From: Epinephelus fuscoguttatus
Taxonomy: Eukaryota > Chordata > Actinopteri > Perciformes > Serranidae
Reading direction: 5' to 3'
Assembly: GCF_011397635.1 (NCBI RefSeq)
Contig: NC_064757.1
Span: 32,897,839-32,961,838, forward strand
Length of the DNA: 64,000 nucleotides
How positions within the stretch are numbered: the stretch's first letter is position 1; every line of letters begins with the position of its first letter. A program made the translations under genes and the position numbers. This document shows, piece by piece, positions 37,201 through 49,200 of the stretch. The notes beneath the pieces were generated by a model. The model saw only the letters and a program-made list of their open reading frames with translations, was not told the DNA's origin and searched no databases.

Positions 37201-40200
37201 GTTTTGGCGATGGCGATTCTGGGGCTGTTTCTGGTTTAACAAAAAGGTCTATCTCTGTAGGGATCCTTTCCATAATGTTGTCAGAATCATAGAATAATAA
37301 TCCGAGCCTGTCAGTGGCACAAACAAGCACTTTTCGTGGACGTAAATCGACAGTGCTCAATTGCCCCCAGGGATTACACTGCAGCCTGGTTTGGTGCTGC
37401 TGGCTGCAAGCAAGTGTTGTCTGGAGGTCACATAGGATACATACCAAATTTGAGTTCAGAAGACTCTGCTCACAGCTCTGTGTGACAACTCCTTGAATTT
37501 TAGTTGCACTTTAAAACCCCTGACAGTAAAACACAGCCACAGACTGCTGACACATGTCATTGTGATAGCGACATTTCTAGATGTCTATCACAGACCTTGG
37601 AAAACCACAACAGGGCAAATATATGTCATGAATGCTAGCACTGCCACAACCACAAAATAAAAACACTTAAAGAGTGTAAACTGTTGGTTTCAGTTTAAAA
37701 TAGGTCAGCATTTTGTTGGCATAATTAAGATTTTCTTAGACCTCGACATCATTGGATGACGTTTCTTTTGTCTGTGCTGTTTTCATTGTTGGCAAAAAAG
37801 TACTTTTAAGACAGATTCGTCCATTTCACAGCAGTTTATATTTAATCTTAGGGTTTATTCAGCATTTGCCAATTCTATATATGGTAAATATAAACCCTGA
37901 AGCATAATTGATAAATAAAAATCTGACCAGTCTCATTTCAATACAGAATTCAAAGCTGTCTCAAAACTATTTTTGAGGTAATACATGTATAACTGTGACT
38001 GTAAGAGGTACGAGTACACGGTACAAGTGTAATAGAGTGCAGTAGCAGAGAGCCACCTTGTGGACAAAATCCAGACCTTCCACCTAAAATCTAGTAAATA
38101 ATGACTAATGATCACATTTGAATTAAACTGTGATCATCAATATGCGCAGACCAGTTTGTCAGTGACAATCAGGTTCAGGTTACTTTATTTGTATCTGTAA
38201 GCAAATCTGTTTTGCAGCCGACAGACGAGGCATCCACACATATTACAAATCAAAACAGACAACAGACAGACATGGTAAAAGTAAATGTTAAAAATATCAA
38301 GGCTCCAATAATCACTAAACTACTGAAATACATTAAATAAATAAATAAATAAATATTGCTTCTATAACATCTATAGCATCTGTGCAATAGATGCTATAGA
38401 AGCAATATTTATTTATTTATTTATTTAATGTATTTCAGTAGTTTAGTGATTATTGCTTCTATAGCATCTATAGCATCTGTGCAATGTTGCTACAACTTGT
38501 TTATCTGAGTGACGGCTGCCAAAAAATCATAAACAGCTCCCTTTCAAAAATATTCTCAGAGTTTCTGATTAACTTTAACTCAACGGGCTCACCACTGTTC
38601 TTCAGTGCAGTACATTTTAGAAGTCGTTCCACTCTGAGTCCGCAGGATCACCGAGGAATTTGAGGCATTTGGGGCAAAGCTGCACAGACAATAGAAACCT
38701 ATACTTCAGCCTCTCTTTCCAGCTGGACTTCTCCCAAGTGTAGCCACTAAAGCTGACAGAGTACAAGTCAGCAGTGCTCAGACCACGGCCACATACAACA
38801 ACTTTAGTCTAATTTAAGAATAACATTTTTAAATGTTGTGAGAAAAGGTGTTTTTCACAGATAGCAGGGCTCAGCAACTAGCAGGGTTTCTTTGGATGAG
38901 CAGATAGTGAAGCGAGATGTGAAACTGGACTGAGCTGAGGACATGTGGTCACACTGTTTGCTATTTCCAGGCCATGATGCCATCACGCCACTCAACACTA
39001 GGATGCCTGCGAAATGGACTAAATTCAAGTGACATATTTTCAGCAGCAAGACCTTCTGTCCGTCTCATGCCTCTGGGTTATTTTCCATTTGATTTAAACT
39101 CTTTTGTATTCATAAGCAGCCTTTGAAATAATTTTCCAGTCAACCCAAACTATGCAAAATAGCATCTCCCTCTTCGACTCACTCAAGCAGCATTGCTGGC
39201 GACTGACCCACCAAGAAGAAGCACTTTATTTTAACACTAGGAGAGTTTGTTTGAAAGCTCAACACCTCAGCACCATAAACAGGCCTTCCTACAAATCCCA
39301 GACACCTCCAAATGTATGTCAGTGTGTGTTGCCAGCCCCTCTGGACCCTCCTCCACATAGCAAACATAGTTTCCCTCATCCAGCCAGCCAGCTAGCCAGC
39401 CAGCCGAGGCAACTTGCAGCACTGCCCACATGAAAATTGTCTGACAGTAAGTTATCATGCCAGAACTGCTAGTGAAAAAAAGTCCAGAGTTTAAATATAG
39501 AGCAGCAATGCCGACTCACCCTGAGGACCCTGTTGGCTGTAATAACAGGAGGCTCATCGTTGACAGCTGAAACCTGGATGTACACCGTCTGGGGTGCGCT
39601 CTGCTTCCTCAGGCCCGTGTCATTGGCCACCACAGTGAAGCTGTCAGCGAAGGTTTCGCTGCTGTCGTGGACGTAGTAAATGAATTCGTGTTCCACCTAA
39701 TTACAGATAATGGAAATTAGTACAGAAATTAAAAATGCAAAGATGTATTCAGAACAGGTACAGGACAATATAATGATTTGTGAATCATCTCTTATTCCAT
39801 GACACTGCATGCATACAGGGACGCAGATTAAATGCATCATTGCGTTGTACAATTTCAGAAATTAATGAGAAGCAACATGACAGAAAAAATGGCAAGACCC
39901 AGAGATTACAGCTGGGGTAGGGTGAGATGAAAAGGGGGTCAACTCAGGGTAGTGCTATTTTTTTCTTGCTTTAATGCTGTGATTTAATGAAGGGTGAATT
40001 TTAGGTTACAAAATTGTAAAAACGCCTGGTCATCGGGGTCAAATTTTAAAAAAACTCGTTGCGTAAAATGGCAGTGGACATGACAGAAAAATTCTGAGGT
40101 CATGAGCCCTGTTGCTTCAGTGTTACCTACTGCATAATGTGATTAGTACAGAGCATTTCACCTGTCGGGACGTGGATTAGACTTTTTGATTGATGGATGA

Positions 40201-43200
40201 ATAATTTAATTTATTATTATATTATGCAATCCTGACATGTATTCTTAAGATCAGACATGCTTTATTGTCCACAAGGACTAGTTTTTAGGTCAAATTCAAA
40301 ACCTCTACATCATTCAATGCCTGTAAAATATCAACGATCATGACAAAATCATTATCATCATCAACAGACATAACCTGTGTGTCTTCATTGTTAGTTATGA
40401 GCATGAAAAATATCACCACCACCTTAAATCAAGTTATTTATTCATCAATACAACTGCAGGGCTACTGCTATTATTCTGTGGCAGCTATGAGAGCGTCTGT
40501 CAGAACATCTCACCTGCCTCCTGGTGAAAGAGGTTATGGCCACACCGGGATGTCGAGAGTGCTCAAAGTGACCATGCTGCGGGGGCTCAGTCAAACTATA
40601 CAGGAAGTTGATTCCAGAAAAGTGTCTGTTGGTGACTTTGAGCACATCCTGGGTCAATGCCTTGGAGGCGCCTTCGTTCAGTGTGAAATTGGAGACCTGT
40701 ACAGGGATGAGGCGTGGGATGATGTCAACAGACATCCTAATGCCGTTGACGTCAGTCACGCCGTTGGTGGCATCGAGGACGAAGGTGTCGTTCACTTTGT
40801 TGGCCTCCACCTGCATGTACTGGATGTTCCCACTGTTAATGTCCTCTTGGGTAAACGTCTTGACAGGGGACTGTTTGGTTCCGATGTAGCGCTCCTCCGC
40901 TTCGACAAAGCGCCGGAGAAAGCCATGAGACGGGGCTGCTTTGACTGTGAATACAATCTCGGATGGCAGATTGTCCTCGTGAGTGACCTGCAGCGATCGG
41001 AAAACATATTCACTGGTTAAATTTGAAATGTTCCATGCGTCACATAAGTTCAGATTTCATTTTGCTCTCAATGTAACATGGCATCATTGTAAAACAAAGA
41101 CTGGTCAGCATTCAGTTTCTGCCCTTTCAGAGCAGTAAAAACTGCTCTTTTACTGGAACATTATTGAGATATTGTCCTTTTATTATAGGTTAGATCATCA
41201 GCTAAATGCTGATTCCTTCAAACATCATAGCTATGCCACAAGACGCAGGTTGTTAAATTAAATATTTTCAGGACAGTTCAGCCCAAAATCTAAAATACAT
41301 ATTTTTCCTTTTACCTGTAGTGCTTTTAATCAATCTAGATTGTTTTGGTGTGAGTTGCTGATTGTTGGAGATATCAGCCATAGAGTTGTCAGCCTCCTCT
41401 CAAATATAATCAGAATAGATGACACTGAAAAATTCAACAGGAATGTCTCTTTCCAGAAATCATGACCCTGGTTACTCAAGATAATCCACAGACCTTGTTG
41501 CGAGCAGTTTCATGTAGGAACTATTTTCTTTCTACAGAACTACACCAATCAACTGTATCACCATGCAGAAGGAAGCATGCATCTACTGCTAGCTCACATA
41601 GCACCACCGAGCTAGCAAATGTTACAGCTCAGCCAAGGGGGACACCATTATTGTTTAATTCTTGCCCTATCATGGGCATGGGCCTCTCACCCATGATTTG
41701 ATGCACTACAGGTAAAGGGGAAAATCTGTATTTTTGATTTTGGGGTGAACTGAACTCTTAACATAAAATGTTTCAAACGGAAACATTCTCCAATTCCACA
41801 AGTACACATATAATTAATATTATAATTCTTATCATTATATCAACTGTAAAGGAGAGGTTTAGTGAGCAACGGTCGAACATTAGAGAACAAGAAAATTTAA
41901 CATGAAAAAAAAATCCACTAAAACAAAAACTAACTAGATTTTTGTTGCAATCAAATTGTGGCGCAAACATAAATTGCAATATAACTGAGAAATGGTTAGC
42001 ACTGGCCTTTAACATTGCCATCATATTATTTGAAGTTGAATAAATTTGCACGACCACTGGATAAAAAAAGACTCTCTCTTCTCAAACACTCACCTCCAGT
42101 TTAGTTTCGCTGATCTTCACTGGTTTTCCCTCTTCCACCAGTAAGACGTTGTGATGCAGCACGATGGGAGGCCTCTGATGACTCTCCAGGTAAACTTTCA
42201 CACTGATCCTCGCTGCTAGTTGAAGACCTTTAGCTTTCACTGTTAAGTTGAAATAGTCTGCAAGATGTTTGCTGTCATTGTGCTGATAGGAGATCAGCCC
42301 ATCCTTTAGGTCAGACTGTGAGAATGACTCCACCTTTGTGTCACTGCGATAGAGTCCTCCATACTTGGGAGCCTCGTCCAACTTGAAGATAACCTCCTGG
42401 TCATCTCTGATGTCCAAATTTGATGTGACACTAAAATTACTGGTGGAAAAGGTTACTGACTGGCCCTTCTGAACCAGCAGGCCAGTGTTGTTGCCAACCT
42501 TCAAGAAAGGGTCGTGTGCGCTGATGTCTAGAAGGCTTGATACGAAATGTTTTCCATCTGAGACGAAAAGCACAAACCTGCCATAGCTCACACCTTTGTG
42601 AATGAACAACACTCGCTTATCTTCCAAATCCTTTTGTCGAAACTGGAACAGACGATGAGTAGTGTCATTAACCAGCACTAGGTCTCCCATCGGGATTCCA
42701 CGTCGAGTGTAAATCAACTGGCCGTCATCAAAGTCAGAGTCTGCATCATGGTAACGCAAATCCTCTATAGTGAGCAACTTCTGTCCATCCCTTACTACAT
42801 TAAAAACTTTATCAATAACACGCACCGGCTTTTGGTCATTTAATAGCTGAAGAGAAATGTTGAACACTCCTTCTTTGGAGCCAATTTCATCATCTGCGAT
42901 GGAAGATTTGAACCCTTGGCTAATGGAGGCTATAAAAGTGAACTCATCTTGAGTTGTTTCACTGTCATCATGGATGTACATTATCCGTTCCTCTAATATA
43001 TCCTGGTTACTAAAGGTTAAGATGTTGTCGTAGCTAGCATTGGAATTTGACTGGCTAATACGGGCTAGCTTCCCATGTTTGGGGCTGCTTATCACTGTGT
43101 AGTACATATCCTTTGTACTCAAAGTCTCTGCAAACAGCTCATCCTTTGTGATAAGTTTACTTTCTCCTTCCTGAAGTGAGAGTCCATCATTTCTCATAAA

Positions 43201-46200
43201 CACGCTGTTGACGTCAGCTCTGATAGAAAAGCGGAAGTCGTAGTATTGTGACTGAGCGTGTTTGGAAACGAGCTGGAATTTGAACCTGTCACTTGTATCT
43301 TCGTGAGGCCTGTCAACGAGCTCGTAATGTACTTTTAGATCTGTTACGTCTCTTTGGCTAAAGGTTGAGTTCTTCATCAAGACTGTGGCGTCGAGAAGCA
43401 GTTTCCCTTTTTTTGGTGTAGTGAGTACCCGAAAATAGAGGTCATCCTCTGCGAGGGCCACACCTTCAGCTGTGGCAAAAAGAGACTCAGAGTCCAGTGT
43501 CACTTTTCTAACTTTATCCATGTCTATCATGACATTCCTCACCAGGCGGTACTTCACCCACTTCACAGTGACAGGGAAAAGTATTTCAGTGGTTGCCCTT
43601 GCAGCCACAGTAACTTTGCTTTTAAAGTAATCGGTTGCGTTGGACGTTTGGATGTCTTGAAAAGTGCTTACATATCTCAGGCGCTCTTTTTCTAGAAGCC
43701 TTTGGGAAAATGAGTCAGTAGGCCTCCATTCACCACTTGAGTGAAGTCTCTGGAGTTCGCCATACTGAGGGGGTTCAATGATATCATACCGGATGTCTAC
43801 AACTTGTTTTACAGCATTGGTTTGCACAGCCAGCTGCTTCGAACCAAGTATAGCTGTCTCTCCCTGAATAATCTCAAGCCCTGTGTTGTTGGCAATCTTA
43901 TACTCCAGCGCTACAGCCATGACCCTTAGAACCACAGTGTTGCTGACCTTTTCCCCGTCGCTAACTCTAAGAACTATCCTTGAGTTTCGAACCCCTGTGT
44001 GAACATAATACACCCTCAGTTCTTCCAAGTCTGAATATGAGAATGAGGTGACTGCCTTGCCAGGGTTCTTCTCAACTTCCAAATATCCTGCATCAGCATT
44101 TAAGTTCCCAAGCACAGAGAAGACAAGGTCAGTGTAGTTGCTGTCAATGTCTGTGGCCTTCAGAATATCAGTGGTTAGGCGTTTCTTTGAGTTCTCCAAA
44201 AGGACAAAGAGGTTTCCTTCAGGGAGACTCAATTCAGGTGCATCGTTGGTGGGTGTCACAGTAATATTGTAGCGGTACAATTTGTTGTCCTTAAGATAAT
44301 CAGGAACTTGTTTTCTACTGCTAGAATAAATTGAAAACATGAAGAAGTCATCTGGTTCCTCGGAGCCTCCATGGATATACATCACTCGTCCGTGCCAAAG
44401 GTCCAACATGCTGAAGGTGTTCTCCTCTTGGTCCTGATCCACGTCAAGTCTTATCTGACCACGAATTGGTTGCTCCTGAATTCGAAACACGATCTGAGAC
44501 TGTCGAATGCCAAGCTTCTTGAAGTCCAAGAGTACCTTGATGTGTTTGGCCTCGAGAGATGCTCGGCCACCTTCCTGGACCACAAGGTTTCTTAGCTGCA
44601 CAAATTTCAAGCCATACTTTCTGTCCAAGCCCCTTGCAAGTGTGGACATGTAAAGTGACGGTGTTGGTGTCACCAAGTGAAAAAGGGGTGCTGGAGCACT
44701 TGTTGGACTCGCAGTGGTTGATGGTTCTGGTTCTTTCTCTGGCTCACAACCAACTGAGATATCCTTGGTGACTACAGCATTGGAGAGACCCATCTTCACT
44801 CCATTTACTTCAGTGTTCTTTAAACATCCTTTAAAGGAACCCCCTCTGACACGCTTTCCTGACACAGAGACAAGCCCCACCTTTCTGACTTCTGATCTGG
44901 TGCCGTCATCGATACCTCCCACAAAAAGATAACCTTTTGGCTGAAGCCCCTTTGACCGAGTGCTAATACTGCTTTTCACCATCTCTCCATCAACAGTTAG
45001 CTCAAGACTTTTGGAACTGAATTGCAACTTGAGTGAATGCCATTTCCTGTCATTGATGAATGTTAGGGCACGAAGCTCAGATTTCATTCCACCTTTTCCA
45101 ACAATGGCCACTGGCAAACCTTCCTGTATCTCCACAGCCACATAGTCCCCCTCTCTAGCTGAACTGTACAGGATAATTCCCTCTTTGGCTGAAGTGTGGA
45201 CAACACACTCGAATATCGCTTCCTGCTGGGTGTTCCAGGTTGGAAGTGAAACGTAAGCCCTGGAGCTAAAGAAGCTAATGGGGTCCTCCTCTGTGGCAAA
45301 GAATTGGGGACTGCAGCCTAAAGAGACCTCATGGACATTCTTGAATCCAGTATATGGCCTCAGAGATGACAACATGTCATGTTCATTGAAGACCACCTCT
45401 TCCATGCAGCCTCGGAAGCCGATCAAGTCTCTGGGGAGGTAAAGTCTGTCCAGGCCTCCTGAGCCTCCAACATAGAGCCCATCCAAAATGTGGAGCTTGT
45501 GATGGGTGTCTGGCATCTTTATACTGGTGTGAGAGTTCTTGTCTACAGTCAGAGTGATGTTGTGCTGCACATGGCGGACCTCCACCGAGTGCCAGGCCAG
45601 GTCATTGAGCTGGGTGCCTCTCTCTGACTCTAGCACAAGCTCCCCCGATCCAAGGTCCAGTTTCAGCTAAGAGAAGAAACAAAACAACTGGATTATAACA
45701 CATGCTATTTTAAGTATAAAGAGCAGATGCAAGTACTGATCTAAGCAGTGATTCAATCTGAATTCAGGTTTATCAGTTTAGAATAAATCTTTTATTGTGA
45801 TGTCCCACATTCAGTATGACTGCTGTTATAATAAGCCATGGTAGCGATATGTACTTAGGAAAAGCAGTGTCGGTCAGCTCGTTACCACTTTGGTTCACAC
45901 TGAAATACCCCAAGAACTAATTCCATGACTTTAGTGTAGTGGCTCCCAACTGGTGGGTCACGGTCCAAAAAAGGGATGCAGGACTATTCCGAATGTACCA
46001 CAAGCACACTTTATTTTGAAGTACAGTGAATTTCCAGCACAGATCTTTTATTGAAGTGTAATTTCCTCCTCTAGAGTGAGTGACTAACGGACAGCTACTT
46101 GGCAGAGACAGCAAACTAGCCCGAAGACATGGCCAAACACAAACATGACACTGAATATATTTAACTGAGTGGACCTTGAACTAATAAATAACAAGGAATC

Positions 46201-49200
46201 TGGACCCTGTGGCTGGACCAGTTGGGAACCACTGCTTTAGTGTATTTCACTGGTTTTTAAATTTGTAACGTTACCAGTGACATGTTTCTGTCAGGTAAAT
46301 GCATAGTAACTGTTGAATTGCATATTTTTAAGTGCTTTAGGGGCCTTCTGTACGTTATTTCGGGGTACAGTGAATTAGAATAGCAACATAATTCAATATT
46401 TTTTATATCTAAAAATAGCTATAAACCTATACTGTAGCTGTCTGGGGCTTAGGTGTATTGCTCAGGACCTCAGGAAGTGCAGTGTCGAGTATGAAGTTGT
46501 TTGTTTAAGCAGCAAAACCACAGGAATCAGCCTGTTCGGAACGGGCATGTTTTGAAATTCAGTTCAGATATCAGCGATGCTCACAGGGTAAATCTTGAAG
46601 ACTTTTTTGACCCCTTGATTTTTCCACCAGAGCCATTGTGAGGTTCACGTTTGTAGACTGAGTAAAATGTCTTCACAACTATTGGATGAATTGCCATTAA
46701 ACTTGGTAGACTTGTCTGTTCCCTCAGGATAAAATTGTAATTACTTTGGTAATCCTTTAACTTTTCATCTAGCACCATTATCAGGTCACGCAATTCTAAG
46801 ATGACGAACACTCTGAATATTATACCCACTAAACATCTGCATGTCAGCATTGTCCCTGCAAACATGCTGGCATGTTGGCATTAGCAATAAGCTCAAAGCA
46901 GAGCACTGGATGCTTCTCTCATAGCTGTAGTCCCTTGTTTAAACATGCATGTACAGGTTGCAAGGTTCAAGTGAAAAAAATAATATTTCTATATCTTGAC
47001 AAGTGCAAAAATTATAAGCAGATTCTTAAAATACTTTCATTGTCTCAGATGAAATAATTATTTCTCTAACCTGTGACGTTATGACTAATAAGAATTAAAT
47101 GAATAAGTGTAGACACTGTGACACCTGGAAAGGGAAACACAGGATTCAGACTGCTTATATTCCATGATGTCAGCTGGTGTTATAACAGTGAGCTTTGTCT
47201 GTGATTTAAAGCAGGAAGAGAACTATTATCTCTTTGCCTTCAGCTATGTCCGCAGAGCATCATGTCACCATCTCAAACTAATGCTGCATTTAGATGACGT
47301 GCTTGTCAAGGCTTGCTGCTGAGTCCCTGCTATTCATGCAAGGGTTTCCAGGGAGCGACGCTCATGTCTGACTCACATGGAATGAGACCCTGAGCCTGAG
47401 GATAACTTGTGCGAGTGAACAAAAAAAAAAAAAATTTGGTGACCTGTGCCAGTTTAAGGAACATGGGCGAGCGGTTCACTCCTCGTGCTCACTGAAGTAC
47501 GACAGTGCAACACAGTCGTCAGTGTGATTCATTCCCGGTAGCACAAGTCTGACACGAATAGAAGCTTAGCCACAAGGATTTCTCGAGTTTGATGCACAAA
47601 ACCTATAATGCGTATCTCAGGACTTCTTGTGTGTCCTATGAATGTGTCTGCATAATAACAAGGCCTCCTTGTACGTCTGTCCATTCTGCATGCTGATGCA
47701 GCCTGGCAGAGCTGCTTACTGGATGCTTTAGAAGCAGTCTTGAAGGGGCAAATGTATTTTACCCCTAAATCCTCCCAGCAAGGCTTCTAAAAATAGTGCT
47801 CTCCACATGGAACACAAACCCATCTTAAATCTTTTCACTCTGCCCAAGGTAAATATATTTTGTCACTGAATCAGAGGGAAATTTTCAGAGATATGTATTG
47901 CATGTTATATATATTTAGAGCCAAATGAATACTGTGGAAATATTAGTCTTTTTCACTGCTGTCACACAGTTTAAGTTGAATATAATTTCATTTTAATCAA
48001 ATTTAATTTATTGTATTGGATGCAGTGACAGTGAACCTGCAAAACAGTGTCGGGGTAACTTGTTTTTGTGAATCATTTGCACCTGTGGAGGCGAGCACTG
48101 TCATTAAAATGGCTAATTCCCCACATAAGAAAACACTCCGGATGGGGACTGTAATTGAACTTTTACCGATAAAAAAGACAAACAATTTGATAATCCGTGC
48201 CCTCGTGGTGAAGCCTGACTTTAATTAGCTCTGGAGGAGCTCACTGGTCCCATTAAAACCACAGACAATTTGCTAGTTGTACCTGGTTCATGCAAATCCC
48301 CCACTGCTACCCTCTCCCAAGGTGTTCCACAAGGTTCAGTTCTCGGCCCCCTCCTCTTCATCCTGTAGGTTCTCCCCCTTGGTCAAATAATCCACTCCAC
48401 ATCTTCACCAAAGCCATCACTTTACCCTCACCAACTGCATCACTGACATAAAATCCTGGCTTGAAACCAACTTCCTAAATCTTAACTGTGACAAATCTGA
48501 AGTCATCAACATCAGTCCCAAAGCCACCCATGACTTCTACCTCTCTGTCGGTGGCTCAACTGCGCTCATCTCCCACCATGTCCGTAACCTTGGTGCCATT
48601 TTTGATCAAACCCTCTCCTTTGACCAACACATCAAACACATCACCAAAACTGCCTTCTTTCATCTCAGAAACACCTTCGTCATCCCTCTCCTTTTCAACT
48701 GCAGAGACTCTTATTCACGCATTCATTACTTCCAGACTAGACTACTGCAACAGTCTCCTCTACAGATCTCCATCCAAAACACTTAAGAAACTACAGTTTA
48801 TCCAGAACTCAGCTGCTCGTCTTCTAACACACTCCCGCACCTGTGACCACATCACCCCCATCCTTCGTAACCTCCACTGACTCACTGTCCCCCAGCGTAT
48901 ACACTTTAAACTTCTCATCATTACTGGCTCCCCCCTATCTGTCTGAGCTCCTCCACAGGCAAACTCCCTTCCACACTCTCAGGTCTACTGATATCAACCT
49001 CCTGCTCACCCCCCACCAGAACTAACCACCGCACCTGGGGGCACGGGGCCTTCTCCATTAGTGCTCCCACCCTCTGCAACTCAATCCATAAATACATCAG
49101 AGACTCCCCCTCACTCTCGACCTCTTTAAAACTGCCTACAATCTCTAAAAAACTGTGTTCTTCTTCTTCCTCTCTGCACTGTTTCCCTTTTTGTGGATGA

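Larger units (their letters stand above)
32833..39519 (-). other. cspg4 intron 5
   Basis: 6.7-kb GT-AG intron with family F copy 2, the long-armed element at 36755-37410 and the palindrome at 38307-38454. No exon recognised. Confidence 0.85.

Noticed and set aside
40340..41020. 226-codon plus-strand open frame
   Set aside because: It lies antisense to cspg4 exon 4, whose frame, splice sites and motifs are clear; no family resemblance and no splice context of its own.
48488..48880. 130-codon frame starting MTNLKSSTSVPKPP
   Set aside because: Wrong frame of the L2-like LINE; the true reverse transcriptase remnant is read in another frame.
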